Below, one piece after another: positions 50,935 through 60,376 of a stretch of 64,000 nt of DNA (its first letter is position 1; each line of letters starts with the position of its first letter). Location: the NCBI RefSeq assembly GCF_004028635.1, contig NZ_RQJW01000007.1, forward strand, positions 558,001 to 622,000, given 5' to 3'. Below the pieces are notes generated by a model. It was given only the letters and a program-made list of their open reading frames with translations, was not told the origin of the DNA and did not search any database. Both the position numbers and the translations under genes were made by a program. The DNA is from Streptomyces cyaneus. Lineage in GTDB: Bacteria; Actinomycetota; Actinomycetes; Streptomycetales; Streptomycetaceae.

Positions 50935-51060
50935 CCGACCAGCGTAGGCCACGCCGTGACCGCGTCAGCCGAGCCGAGCCCCGGGCACCGCCGCCCGGAC
51001 AGCACCGGCGTTGCCGCGGGCCTGCTGGGGCTGCCGCCCCAGACCCCGCTTCGGCCCTGA

Positions 51061-51115
51061 ACGGGCCTCGTCCTCAAACTCCCCCAGAGGGGGCACCCCC
51101 AGACGGGCTGAAGGA
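51061..51115. repeat. Streptomyces intergenic repeat with small hairpin
   Basis: The block GGGCCTCGTCCTCAAACTCC, then CCCAGAGGGGGCACCCCCAG, then ACGGGCTGAAGG resembles a widely dispersed Streptomyces element (remembered). No gene is seen between 50935 and 51195. Confidence 0.5.
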
Positions 51116-51195
51116 CACCGACCGGCGTCGAGAGGCGCGGCCCCCCATCGCCGACGCGTCCGCCACAGGCACTCCGACCACGCATCCGCACCAGG

Positions 51196-52698
51196 TCACA
51201 CCCCGACCTCCGCCACGATCCGCCCCGCCCGGACCGCCGCCACCAGCGCGCTGTGGTCCGCCTCCGTGCGGTCGGCGTAGGTGACGGCGAACGTGGCGAT
51301 CGCCTCGTCCAGCTCCTCGTTCTTGCCGCAGTAGCCCGAGATCAGGCGGGGATCTGCGCTGTGGGAGTGGGCGCGGGCCAGGAGGGCGCCGGTCATGCGG
51401 GCGTAGTCGTCTATCTGGTCGGCGGCCAGCGCGGCCGGGTCGACGCTGCCCTTGCGGTTGCGGAACTGGCGTACCTGGAAGGGGAGTCCGTCGACGGTCG
51501 TCCAGCCCAGCAGGATGTCGCTGACCACCTGCATGCGCTTCTGGCCGAGGACCACGCGCCGCCCCTCGTGCTCCGCCTCGGGCGCCTCGAAGCCGGCCGT
51601 CACCAGGTGCGGGACCAGGGCCGAGGGGCGGGCCTCCTTCACCTGGAGGACCAGGGGTTCGCCCCGGTGGTCCAGGAGGAGGACGACGTACGAGCGCGTG
51701 CCCACGCTGCCCGTGCCCACCACGCGGAACGCCACGTCGTGCACCGAGTGACGGGACACGAGGGGGTGGCGGTCCTCGGAGAGCGTGGCGACCCAGCTCT
51801 CCAGCGACGCAGCCACCGCCGCCGCCTCCGCGTCCGGAACGCGGCGCAGCACCGGCGGGGCGTCGACGAAGCGGCGGCCGCCGTCCTCGGTCGGCTCCGT
51901 CGACTTCGCCGCGAAGCGCCCGCTGGTGTTGGCCCGCGCCTTCTCCGCGACCCGCTCCAGCGTGCCGAGCAGGTCATGGGCGTCGGTGTGGGAGACGAGC
52001 TCCTCGTCCGCGATCGCGTTCCACGCATCCAGCACCGGGAGCTTGGCCAGCAGTCGCATGGTGCGCCGGTAGGCACCGACCGTGTCGTGGGCAGCCTTGC
52101 GGCACTTGTCCTCGTCCGCGCCCGCCTCCCGGCCCGCGAGCACCAGCGAGGCGGCGAGCCGCTTGAGGTCCCACTCCCAGGGGCCGAACAGGGTCTCGTC
52201 GAAGTCGTTCAGATCGATGACCAGGCCGCCGCGCGGGTCGCCGTACAGACCGAAGTTCGCCGCGTGCGCGTCGCCGCAGATCTGGGCGCGGATCCGGGTC
52301 ATGGGAGTGCGGGCGAGGTCGTACGCCATGAGCCCGGCCGAGCCACGCAGAAACGCGAAGGGCGTCGCCGCCATCCGGCCGACCCTTATCGGGGTGAGCT
52401 CGGGAAGCCGGCCGAGGTTGGACTCCTCGACGGCCGCCACGGCGTCGGGGCGGGCGGCGTCGAGGTCGAAGAGCGCGTGCTCACCGCGCGGCACCCGCCT
52501 GCGCAGCTCCTTGCCCTCCTCCTTGGGCAACCCACCGCCGGGCCACTGCGCGAAGCCACGCACCCGGGGCAGCCGACGCGCAACGGCTTCCGACGCCGAC
52601 TCCGACCCCGACTCCGCCGCCGACGTCGGCTCCGACGCCACCGCAGCGGTCTCCGCCGCAGCCGTCTCCGCCGTGGCCTCGCCACCGACCTCGGTCAT
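51196..52698 (-). CDS. DUF2252 family protein
   Basis: A 500-residue protein of the DUF2252 family, which shares remote features with aminoglycoside-kinase-like folds. Conserved blocks are FAFLRGSAGLMAYDLA, ICGDAHAANFGLYGDPRGGL, IDLNDFDETLFGPWEWDLKRLA and VVGTGSVGTRSYVVLL. The first 50 residues are Ala/Glu/Ser/Thr low complexity. No activity is established. The ATG at 52698 follows GGGGGAGGCGG; a longer frame from 52797 lacks such a site. Confidence 0.88.
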   Translation of the reverse strand: MTEVGGEATAETAAAETAAVASEPTSAAESGSESASEAVARRLPRVRGFAQWPGGGLPKEEGKELRRRVPRGEHALFDLDAARPDAVAAVEESNLGRLPELTPIRVGRMAATPFAFLRGSAGLMAYDLARTPMTRIRAQICGDAHAANFGLYGDPRGGLVIDLNDFDETLFGPWEWDLKRLAASLVLAGREAGADEDKCRKAAHDTVGAYRRTMRLLAKLPVLDAWNAIADEELVSHTDAHDLLGTLERVAEKARANTSGRFAAKSTEPTEDGGRRFVDAPPVLRRVPDAEAAAVAASLESWVATLSEDRHPLVSRHSVHDVAFRVVGTGSVGTRSYVVLLLDHRGEPLVLQVKEARPSALVPHLVTAGFEAPEAEHEGRRVVLGQKRMQVVSDILLGWTTVDGLPFQVRQFRNRKGSVDPAALAADQIDDYARMTGALLARAHSHSADPRLISGYCGKNEELDEAIATFAVTYADRTEADHSALVAAVRAGRIVAEVGV

Positions 52699-52854
52699 AC
52701 CGACCGCCTCCCCCGCTCCCGCTCCCGCTCCCGCACGAACATCAACTCGTGCCGACGGTACAGCCGGTGGCCGAAACACGTCACACCCTGTGGACAACTC
52801 CGCGGATGTGGAAAACCCGGATCAGCGGCCCACGGCCTCAACAGCCCATCGGCC

Positions 52855-53217
52855 TCAGCAGCCCTCGGGCTGCTCCCCGTCCGCCAGATACTTCTTCGCC
52901 CACCCACCCAGTTCGGTCAGCGCGGGCTCCAGCGCGGCGCCCGCCTCCGTCAGCCGGTACACGACCCGCAGCGGCGGCCCCTCGTACACCTCGCGCACGA
53001 CGAGTCCCGCGGCGGCCAGCTCGGTGAGCCGGTCGGAGAGCATGCGCTCGCTGATGCCGGGAATCGCCCGGCGCAGGGCTACGAAGTACGCCGGCCCCGT
53101 GATCAGGACGGACACGATCGGCCCGGTCCAGCGCTTGCCGAGCAGTTGGAAGACGCGGGTGATGCCGTCGTCGACCCGTTTGCACGCCGCTACGTCGTGA
53201 CTCTGCTCACCCGCCAT
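52855..53217 (-). CDS. HxlR family regulator
   Basis: A 120-residue winged-helix regulator. It shows FQLLGKRWTGPIVSVLI, IPGISERMLSDRLTELAAAG and YEGPPLRVVYRLTEAG, all hallmarks of HxlR. A Cys near the N-terminus (VAACKRVDD) occupies the site that senses electrophiles in YodB/HypR-type members. It is divergent from an azoreductase gene, the same pairing as YodB-AzoR, so a quinone- or aldehyde-responsive switch is plausible. Confidence 0.9.
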   Translation of the reverse strand: MAGEQSHDVAACKRVDDGITRVFQLLGKRWTGPIVSVLITGPAYFVALRRAIPGISERMLSDRLTELAAAGLVVREVYEGPPLRVVYRLTEAGAALEPALTELGGWAKKYLADGEQPEGC

Positions 53218-53258
53218 GCCCCTCAGGGTACTGCCCTGCCGTATGGGGGTGAAAAAAA

Positions 53259-53289
53259 GTAAGTGACTGTGTTATCCATAGTCGAGTAC
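53259..53289. promoter_or_regulatory. Divergent hxlR/azoR control region
   Basis: An AT-rich tract with an imperfect inverted repeat (GTAAGTGACT at 53259-53268 and AGTCGAGTAC at 53280-53289, 7 of 10 pairs) lies between the two starts and is the likely HxlR site. Confidence 0.45.
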
Positions 53290-53393
53290 GAACTTTCAGT
53301 AGCTGCGGCGAGCGCTGGCCTCGGCAGGTGCACCCATCTGCGCCCACCCACGCCCGCCCGCGCCCGCCCGCCCCGTCCCCTCTGGAGACCCCC

Positions 53394-54044
53394 ATGGCAA
53401 CGCTCCTGCACATCGACTCCTCGGTCTTCCCCACCGACGCCTCCGCCTCCCGCGCCGTCACCGACGCGTTCCGCCGCACCTGGCAGGAACAGCACCCCGA
53501 GGGCACGGTGATCCACCGAGACCTCGCCACGAACCCCGTGCCACACATCTCGGCCCACGCCCACACCGCCGGCTTCTCCGATCCGGCCACGCACACCCCC
53601 GAGCAGGCGGCGGCGTTCGCCGTGCGCGTGCAGCTGATCGAGGAGCTGGAGCGTGCGGACGCGGTACTGATCGGCGCCCCGATGTACAACCTGACGATCC
53701 CGTCGACGCTGAAGGCCTGGCTGGACAACGTGGTCCTGTTCGGCCGTACGGCGGGCGAGGCCCAGTCGGCCAAGGGCACCCCGATCACCGTCATCGCGAG
53801 CCGCGGCGGCGCCTATGGGCCGGGCACGCCGCGTGAGGGCTACGAGTACGTGCAGAACTACCTGTCGGCGATCCTGGCCGACTTCCTCGGCGCCGAGGTC
53901 GACTTCATCGTCCCGGAGCTCACGATGGCCCCGATCAACCCGGAGATGGCCGACCTGGTCCCCCTCTTCGAGGCCTCCCGCGAGCGCGCCCTCGAGGAGG
54001 CCGCCACGAAGGCGAAGCAGCTGGCACAGCGGCTCGCGGCGTAG
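53394..54044 (+). CDS. azoR: FMN-dependent NADH-azoreductase
   Basis: A 216-residue flavodoxin-like quinone/azo reductase. The FMN site begins LLHIDSSVFPTDASASR; YNLTIPSTLKAWLDNVV is the AzoR signature; ASRGGAYGPGTPREGYEYV matches the second loop. It reduces quinones by two electrons. Start ATG at 53394 after GGAG. Control by the divergent HxlR protein is likely. Confidence 0.93.
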   Translation: MATLLHIDSSVFPTDASASRAVTDAFRRTWQEQHPEGTVIHRDLATNPVPHISAHAHTAGFSDPATHTPEQAAAFAVRVQLIEELERADAVLIGAPMYNLTIPSTLKAWLDNVVLFGRTAGEAQSAKGTPITVIASRGGAYGPGTPREGYEYVQNYLSAILADFLGAEVDFIVPELTMAPINPEMADLVPLFEASRERALEEAATKAKQLAQRLAA

Positions 54045-54097
54045 CCATGGCCCGCGGCAGGCACAGCTCCGGTTCGCCGCGCGGCGCGGTCGGAGTC

Positions 54098-54139
54098 GGA
54101 GTCGGCCACGATGCCTCACGGGGTGTCGTGGCCGACTCC
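54098..54139 (+). terminator. Terminator of azoR
   Basis: A perfect 14-bp stem (54098-54111 with 54126-54139) encloses a 14-nt loop in the gap between azoR and the convergent glycosyltransferase gene. Confidence 0.7.
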
Positions 54140-54222
54140 CCGCACCGGCACATCGCTTGAGTACGCCGGCGGGACGCGCGCCCCAGCGCTCCAGCACTCC
54201 CCAGGGACGCACACCCCGCCCC

Positions 54223-55557
54223 TCACCCACGCCCGGCACCCGCCGCCACCAACCGCCCGCCCCGACCCGACCGCCCGACCCGTCGAGCAGCCGCCACCAG
54301 TTCCGTGCGCCGGAACCAGGTGGCCAGGACCAGCGGATAGACCAGGTACCCGAACCGCGTCGCCGGGATCAGGCACATCGCCAGCCCCAACCCGAGCGCC
54401 AACCGGTCCGCCGCCGCGACGACGGTCCGGGGCGGACGTACCGCCAACGACACCGCCACGCCGACGGCGGCGGCCGCGAGGGCTGCCATGGCGAGGACGG
54501 AACCGCCGGGGACGTAGGTGGCCAGCAGGTACCCCGGCAGCGGACTGGCCGCCGGGGAGTGCACCCCGCCCTCGCCGAGCGGGAAGAGCACCACGTGCTC
54601 GACGAAGGCATGCGGGTCGGCCAGGGCCACCGGCACCACCGCGACCGCGGCCACCAGCACGGCGACCACACCGGCCCGTACCGCCGCCCGTCGCCCCGCC
54701 GCCACCGCGAGCAGCACCAGCCCCACCGGCAACAGCGGCCAAGCCGTCCACTTCAGCGCGGCCGCGGCACCCATCGCCAGCCCGGCCGCCGTACCGTTCC
54801 CGCCCCGGCCGGCGAGCGCCAGGCCCAGGCACATCAGGCCGATCACCGGGAGGTCGACCCCGCCGACGGCCAGCGGCAGCGCTACGGCCGGGAAGGCCGC
54901 GAGGAGGAGCACGGTGGCACGCGCGCTCGAGTCCTCGCCGAATCCAAGGGAGTTGCGCGTTGAGGGCCGAGCGGCGAGAAGCATGCTCGCCAGGAACGCC
55001 GTGCAGAACCACACCCGGGCATCCGCGAGCGGCGTGCTGCCGAACAGCGCGTGGGGTATGCCGAACAGCGCCATGCCTGGCAGGTAGGGGTTGTAGTCGT
55101 CGACGCCGGCCGGATGCGGCAGATACGGGCTGCCGGAGTGCAGCAGCTGGCCGCCCGAGTGCTCGACGACGCCCACCTCCGACTGCGCGGCGCCCGCGAC
55201 GATCATGAGCGCCAGTGGGACCACGACGGATCCGACCAACGCGGCGACCGCACTGCGCCCACTCCAGGGCCGCGGCGCCCGGCGGGCGAGCTCCGCCGCG
55301 ACTACGTACCCGACGGCGGCGCAGGCACCCCAGATCCGGTGCGGCGTGAGGGTCGTGACCAGGGCCAGCGACAGCGCGAAGCCCGCGCATCCGAGCCAGA
55401 ACAGCACGTCCCGGCGCACCCGGGGAGCCCTGCGGGACGGCTTACGGCCGCCTTGGAGGGGCGTCTGCCGTGCGGGGGCGGGGGCAGGGGCAGGGGCACG
55501 GAGGGTGGTACCGCCGGGCCTGACTCCGGCGACGAGGGAGAGTGACTCGGGTGGCAT
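54223..55557 (-). CDS. GT87-type (GT-C) membrane glycosyltransferase
   Basis: A 444-residue protein with about ten membrane helices and the glycosyltransferase 87 pattern of polyprenol-phosphate-mannose-dependent enzymes. An acidic loop GVDDYNPYLPGMALF, usual for the catalytic Asp region of GT-C enzymes, follows HSGSPYLPHPA. It may add mannose or arabinose to an envelope glycan; the acceptor is unknown. ATG at 55557 follows AGGAG; a TTG at 55587 is less likely. Confidence 0.8.
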   Translation of the reverse strand: MPPESLSLVAGVRPGGTTLRAPAPAPAPARQTPLQGGRKPSRRAPRVRRDVLFWLGCAGFALSLALVTTLTPHRIWGACAAVGYVVAAELARRAPRPWSGRSAVAALVGSVVVPLALMIVAGAAQSEVGVVEHSGGQLLHSGSPYLPHPAGVDDYNPYLPGMALFGIPHALFGSTPLADARVWFCTAFLASMLLAARPSTRNSLGFGEDSSARATVLLLAAFPAVALPLAVGGVDLPVIGLMCLGLALAGRGGNGTAAGLAMGAAAALKWTAWPLLPVGLVLLAVAAGRRAAVRAGVVAVLVAAVAVVPVALADPHAFVEHVVLFPLGEGGVHSPAASPLPGYLLATYVPGGSVLAMAALAAAAVGVAVSLAVRPPRTVVAAADRLALGLGLAMCLIPATRFGYLVYPLVLATWFRRTELVAAARRVGRSGRGGRLVAAGAGRG

Positions 55558-55665
55558 CGGTGGGCTCCTGGGGAAGGGGAGCTCCAATCTCGCGCCGAGG
55601 CCGCAGCGGCCACCTCGGCCGAACGGCCACCGTTCACCACCCTCGCGACGGCCGACTCAGCCGAA

Positions 55666-55718
55666 CGACCGACCGACAGACCGACCGATAGACCGACAGA
55701 CAGACCGACCGATCGACC
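55666..55718. repeat. Tetranucleotide microsatellite (GACC/GACA/GATA)
   Basis: About a dozen 4-bp units of GACC, GACA and GATA type run in the leader of the DUF1304 gene, 28 bp before its start. Confidence 0.85.
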
Positions 55719-55745
55719 CAGACACCTCACCGGCACAATCACCGC

Positions 55746-56108
55746 ATGCATCTGATCTCTGTCGTCCTCGTCGCCCTCATGGCGCTGCTGCACGCCTACA
55801 TCCTGGTCCTGGAAATGTTCCTGTGGCAGCGCCCCCCGGGCCGCCGGTTCCACGGCTTCGACGCCGAGATGGCCCGTTCCACCGCGGCGCTGGCGGCCAA
55901 CCAGGGCCTCTACAACGGCTTCCTGGCCGCAGGCCTGGTCTGGGGCCTCATCGCCGACGACCCGACCGGCTACCGCGTCCAGATCTTCTTCCTGTCCTGC
56001 ATCATCGTCGCGGGCGTCTACGGCGCGGCCACCGCCAACCGCCGCATCCTCTTCGCCCAGGCGCTGCCCGCCGCCGTGACCCTTGCCACGGTCATCGCGG
56101 CCGGCTGA
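55746..56108 (+). CDS. DUF1304 family membrane protein
   Basis: A 120-residue protein with four helices. The N-terminal MHLISVVLVALMALLHAYIL and LEMFLWQRPPGRRFHGF plus LAANQGLYNGFLAAGLVWG are characteristic of DUF1304. Function unknown. A tetranucleotide repeat precedes it; no clear ribosome site is visible. Confidence 0.9.
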   Translation: MHLISVVLVALMALLHAYILVLEMFLWQRPPGRRFHGFDAEMARSTAALAANQGLYNGFLAAGLVWGLIADDPTGYRVQIFFLSCIIVAGVYGAATANRRILFAQALPAAVTLATVIAAG

Positions 56109-56203
56109 GTCCCGCGCCGTCACCTAAGAGCTTCATCACAGGTCACGGCCGCCGAGGACGCCGTACCGAAGGGCAACATGTCGAACGCAACAACACAAAA
56201 TGA

Positions 56204-56235
56204 AGAGGCGGCACCGTGATTACGATGCCGCCTCT
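56204..56235 (+). terminator. Terminator of the DUF1304 gene
   Basis: A perfect 10-bp stem (56204-56213 with 56226-56235) lies about 100 bp past the stop codon. Confidence 0.6.
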
Positions 56236-56653
56236 GGCCAGAGGCTGGTTCAAGGATTCAGAGGTGGCGTGGGATCCGCCAGGGGCCGGACCGGGCGGAC
56301 CAGATCGCCCCCGATATGCCTGAGGCGCTGAGCCGGCTCGACCCGTACTGGCCGCTGCCGCTCATCTCCGGGCCCTCGGCGACCAGCGACAGCACTCGAC
56401 CGTGTCGAGGACGTGCACGGGCCACGGACCCTGGAAGACGGAGCCGCCGGCCGTCGGGATCGTTTGCTTTCGGTGACGAGAGCTCCGTACGGGGTCCGTC
56501 GTGACGACGTCCGATGGGGCCGCCATGGTTCTGTTTCTCCTGGTTGCCTCTCCGGCGGACATCACAGTCGGAAAGGGTTCTCGCCCGAGGGGGACGAAAA
56601 GTACCTTGTGCTGCTGATCAGCTTTTTCCCTCGTGTGCGAAAGAGGCTTCGCG
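56236..56653. other. Gene-free stretch before the nSTAND-WD40 gene
   Basis: About 420 bp with no reading frame showing Streptomyces coding bias and a family match. Short frames on both strands look like noise or decayed sequence. AT content rises toward 56600, consistent with the promoter of the following gene. Confidence 0.5.
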
Positions 56654-59600
56654 ATGGGCCGTCCCGAACTACCGGTAGACCCGGCGGCCGGTCCCGTGCA
56701 GCGACTCGCCCACGATCTTCGGGAGCTGCGCCGTTCGGCGGGTGGCGTGTCGTACCGGGCCATGGCGAAGAAGGCCGGCTTCTCGGTGACGACCCTGGCG
56801 AAGGCGGCGAGCGGCGAGCGACTGCCGTCGTTGGCCGTGCTCCAGGCGTACGTCCAGGCATGCGGCGCCGACCCCGTTCCGTGGGAGGCACGGTGGGCGG
56901 AGGCCGAGGCGCTGGCCGGGGAGGAGAGGCAGGAGGATGCCGACGCCGCACCGCCCTACCGTGGCCTCGCGCGTTTCGAGCCGGACGACCGTGAGCTGTT
57001 CTTCGGCCGGGACCGGCTGATCGACGAGCTGAGCGAGCTGGGGTGCGGGTCCCCGTTCGCCGTGGTGTTCGGGGCTTCCGGCAGCGGCAAGTCCTCCCTG
57101 CTGCGGGCCGGTCTGATTCCCGTGCTGCGGGAGAAGATCGCGGAGCAGGGGCGTACGGCGGTCCTTCGGATCCTCACACCAGGAGCCCGGCCCGCGACCA
57201 CCTACGGACATCTGCTGACGCCGGAGGCCGACGATCCGGAGAGCTGGGTGGTGGTGGATCAGTTCGAGGAGGTCTTCACCCTCTGCCGCGAGCGCGCCGA
57301 GCGGGACCGCTTCCTCGACCTTCTGCTCGCCGCGCGCGACCCGGGAAGCCGACTGCGCGTGCTCATAGCCGTACGGTCCGACTTCTATGCGCGGTGCGCC
57401 GAGCACCCGCGACTGGCGGAGGCGCTGCACGGAAGCGGGCTTCTGGTCAGGTCCATGACCGCCGACGAGCTGCGCGAGGCGGTGATCGGTCCCGCGCAGG
57501 CGGCCGGGCTCATCGTGGAGCGGACCCTGACCGCGCGGATCGTCGAAGACGTGCTGGACGAGCCCGGCGGACTGCCGATGCTTTCCCATGCCCTGTTGGA
57601 GACGTGGCGGCGGCGCAAGGGACGGATGCTGACGCTGGACGCGTACGAAGCGGCCGGCGGGGTACGCGGCGCGATCGCGGCCAGCGCCGAGGAGGCGTAC
57701 GCGGAACTCTCACCGGCGCAGGCGCACGCTGCCCGGCACCTGCTCCTGCGGATGGTGGAGCCCGGCCAGGGCAACGCCGACACGCGCCGCCCGCTGAGCT
57801 GGGAGGAGATGGCCGGGTGGGAGGACCCCGAAGTGCGAGCGGTCGTCGGGCGGCTGGCCCGGGCCCGGCTGCTGACCACCGACGACGACGGAGTGCAGCT
57901 CGCCCACGAGGCGCTCATCACGTGCTGGCCGCGGCTGCGCGAGTGGATCGAGGCGGACCGGGAGCGGCTGCGCCACCACCGGCAGCTGACCGACGCCGCC
58001 CGCACCTGGCTGGAGCACGACCACGACCCGGGCACGCTCTACCGGGGCACCCGCCTGGCGCGGGCCGAGGAACTGTTCGCGGGCGACGACCGCGGCTACG
58101 ACGGCCTGACGTCCGAGGAGACGGCCTTCCTGGTCGCCGCGGCGGAGCAACGAGCGACGGAGGAGCGGGCCGCCACCCGGGCCCGGCGCCGCAGCCGCAC
58201 GCTCACGGCCTCGCTCTGCGCCGTGCTGGCGGTGGCCCTGGTCGTCGGCCTGACCGCCGTGCGACTGCGTCAGGACAGCGAGAAGCAGACCACCGACACG
58301 GCGGCCCGCCGGGTGGCCGCGGTCGCCGACGCGCTGCGTACCACGGACCCGCGCACCGCGATGCTGCTCGGCGTCGCCGCATGGCGCATCTCTGAGCTGC
58401 CGGAGTCCCGCCGAGCCCTGCTGGGCGCGCTGGCCCAGCGCGAACTGGGCAACTTCACCGACCCGGCGCCCGGTGACGAACCGACGCGCCTCCTCGACAG
58501 CTCCGGGCGCACTCTGCTCAGCATCGGCGACAACACCTGGCGGACGTGGGATGTGGGCACCCACCGCCGTATCGCCTCGGGGCCGGTACCGCACGGGGCG
58601 ATACTCGGCGCGGGTCCGGGCGGCCGGGTGCTCGTCATCCGGACCGCCCAGCAGACCCAGCGGCTGTGGGACACCCGAACGAGGCGCTGGATCGGGGGTA
58701 CCCTGCCGTTCAGGGACACCGTGAGATTCGGGGCGAGTGGCCGCAATTACCTGGTGAGGAGCCCGGACGACAACCGGGTTGGGCTGTACTCCGTCGCCGA
58801 CGGCCATCTGACCTTCCGGACCCCGTCGACCGGCGAGGACGTCGCCGACGCAGCGGCCGACGACGGGCTGCTGGCCGTCTGCCCGCGCGGCCGGGCCCCG
58901 CAGGTCTGGGACACCTCCGCGCGCACCGTCCGGCCCGGGGCCTGGACGAGCGCTCGCGGCCTCTGTGGTGGTGACCGCACCCTCCTCCGCCTCACCGGCG
59001 GCCGGCTCCTCGCTCTCGCCGGGGACCGGGTGCGTGTATGGGACCCCGCGTCGGGACGAAAGCTCGCCGACGTCGTCCACCCGGGTGTCGTTACCGCTGC
59101 CGTGAGCGCGGACGGCTCGTTTCTGGCGACCGGCGGCGGCCAGGAGATCAGAGCGTGGCGTATGCCCAACCGCGGCGCCCCCGTTTTCCGGCACTCCTTG
59201 GACAACGAGTCGCTCTCCGGTCTCGCCTGGGACTCCTCGCGGCCGCTGCTGCGATACCTCGAAGGGGGCACGGTCCACACCCTCGACCTCACCACGACGC
59301 TCACCCGCGCCTGGCGCAAGAGTCCGCTCGCCGGGGTCCGGCTCAGCCCCGACGGCAGGACGCTCGCCACCGCCGAACGTATCGGTGAACGCTACGTCGT
59401 CCAGCTGCGGAACACGCGCGACGGCCGTCTGCTGCGCACCCTGCCGACCCCGTCACTTCCCGCCTTCCGCACCGGCACAGCGACGGTCCCCGCAGAGGTC
59501 ACCGAGCCTTTGCTGTCCTTCAGCCCCGACGGCGGCACGTTCGCGTACGGAGTCTCCGTCCCTCTCGGGGACACGACGCCTCAGCGTCTGACGGTGTGGG

Positions 59601-60376
59601 ACGTGGCCGCCGGACACGTGAAGACCACTGTGGACGTGGCGACGGCGTCCGCGACGCCTACGGACGCGATCGCCCTGGGACCGGGCGGTCGTTCGCTCCT
59701 CACCGCACATTCGACCGAAGGCGGCTTCGTCAACGAGATATGGGACACCACGCGGCAGCGGAGGACGGCGCTCCTCCCCGGCCCGGGCGGCGATCATCTG
59801 GCCGTCAGCCGGGACGGCGGGCTCCTCGTGACCGACAACCGCGTCGTCCGAGCGGGCCGGTCCCACACCCATGACCTCGTCCAGCACGACGGCATCGGAG
59901 CCATCGCCTTCGCTCCCGACGGCTCCGGCCTCGCGGCGGGCGACTGGACAGGGCGGGTGGCCATCTGGGACGGCGACCTCCGGCACCGGGCGGGCATCCT
60001 GAGGAACGTCTTTCTGGCGCCCGTCGATCCGTCCTCCGACTCAGCCGAAGCGATCAGGGCCCTCGCGTTCAGTCCGGACGGCAGCACGCTCGCCGTGGGC
60101 GGCAACTCGGGCACCGTCCAACTCTGGGACATCGCAACCCAGCAACCTCTCGGTCCTTCTCTGCCCACCCCGGGTGGAAGCATCGACACGCTCGCCTTCA
60201 GCCCGGACAGCACCATGCTGTACGCGGGCGGCGTGCACGTCCCGCTCCAGCGGTACGTGGTGGATCCGGACCGAGCGGTGTCCCTTGTCTGCGCCCGTGC
60301 CGGGAAGGCCGAGCTGACTCGTGCGCAGTGGCGCACCTACGTTCCGGACCGGCCGTACAGGCGGGTCTGTCCCTGA
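56654..60376 (+). CDS. HTH-nSTAND NTPase-TM-WD40 protein
   Basis: A 1240-residue signalling ATPase. Domains in order: an XRE-like HTH (about 15-75, with SYRAMAKKAGFSVTTLAKAA); an nSTAND1 NTPase (about 100-480) beginning YRGLARFEPDDRELFFGRD, Walker A GASGSGKSSL near 141, Walker B SWVVVDQFEEVF near 198; a membrane helix near 516-537; then 10 or more WD40-like blades (about 600-1220), e.g. LAFSPDGSTLAVGGNSGTVQLWD. Such architectures sense signals through the propeller and oligomerise by NTP binding; some nSTAND proteins act in antiphage defence. The membrane helix between NTPase and propeller may put the propeller outside the cell. Start at 56654 after AGAGG; it is the left member of the accessory block. 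Confidence 0.9.
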   Translation: MGRPELPVDPAAGPVQRLAHDLRELRRSAGGVSYRAMAKKAGFSVTTLAKAASGERLPSLAVLQAYVQACGADPVPWEARWAEAEALAGEERQEDADAAPPYRGLARFEPDDRELFFGRDRLIDELSELGCGSPFAVVFGASGSGKSSLLRAGLIPVLREKIAEQGRTAVLRILTPGARPATTYGHLLTPEADDPESWVVVDQFEEVFTLCRERAERDRFLDLLLAARDPGSRLRVLIAVRSDFYARCAEHPRLAEALHGSGLLVRSMTADELREAVIGPAQAAGLIVERTLTARIVEDVLDEPGGLPMLSHALLETWRRRKGRMLTLDAYEAAGGVRGAIAASAEEAYAELSPAQAHAARHLLLRMVEPGQGNADTRRPLSWEEMAGWEDPEVRAVVGRLARARLLTTDDDGVQLAHEALITCWPRLREWIEADRERLRHHRQLTDAARTWLEHDHDPGTLYRGTRLARAEELFAGDDRGYDGLTSEETAFLVAAAEQRATEERAATRARRRSRTLTASLCAVLAVALVVGLTAVRLRQDSEKQTTDTAARRVAAVADALRTTDPRTAMLLGVAAWRISELPESRRALLGALAQRELGNFTDPAPGDEPTRLLDSSGRTLLSIGDNTWRTWDVGTHRRIASGPVPHGAILGAGPGGRVLVIRTAQQTQRLWDTRTRRWIGGTLPFRDTVRFGASGRNYLVRSPDDNRVGLYSVADGHLTFRTPSTGEDVADAAADDGLLAVCPRGRAPQVWDTSARTVRPGAWTSARGLCGGDRTLLRLTGGRLLALAGDRVRVWDPASGRKLADVVHPGVVTAAVSADGSFLATGGGQEIRAWRMPNRGAPVFRHSLDNESLSGLAWDSSRPLLRYLEGGTVHTLDLTTTLTRAWRKSPLAGVRLSPDGRTLATAERIGERYVVQLRNTRDGRLLRTLPTPSLPAFRTGTATVPAEVTEPLLSFSPDGGTFAYGVSVPLGDTTPQRLTVWDVAAGHVKTTVDVATASATPTDAIALGPGGRSLLTAHSTEGGFVNEIWDTTRQRRTALLPGPGGDHLAVSRDGGLLVTDNRVVRAGRSHTHDLVQHDGIGAIAFAPDGSGLAAGDWTGRVAIWDGDLRHRAGILRNVFLAPVDPSSDSAEAIRALAFSPDGSTLAVGGNSGTVQLWDIATQQPLGPSLPTPGGSIDTLAFSPDSTMLYAGGVHVPLQRYVVDPDRAVSLVCARAGKAELTRAQWRTYVPDRPYRRVCP

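Noticed and set aside
56362..56763. Leftward frame overlapping the nSTAND start
   Set aside because: Overlaps a well-supported gene start and has no domain or ribosome site.
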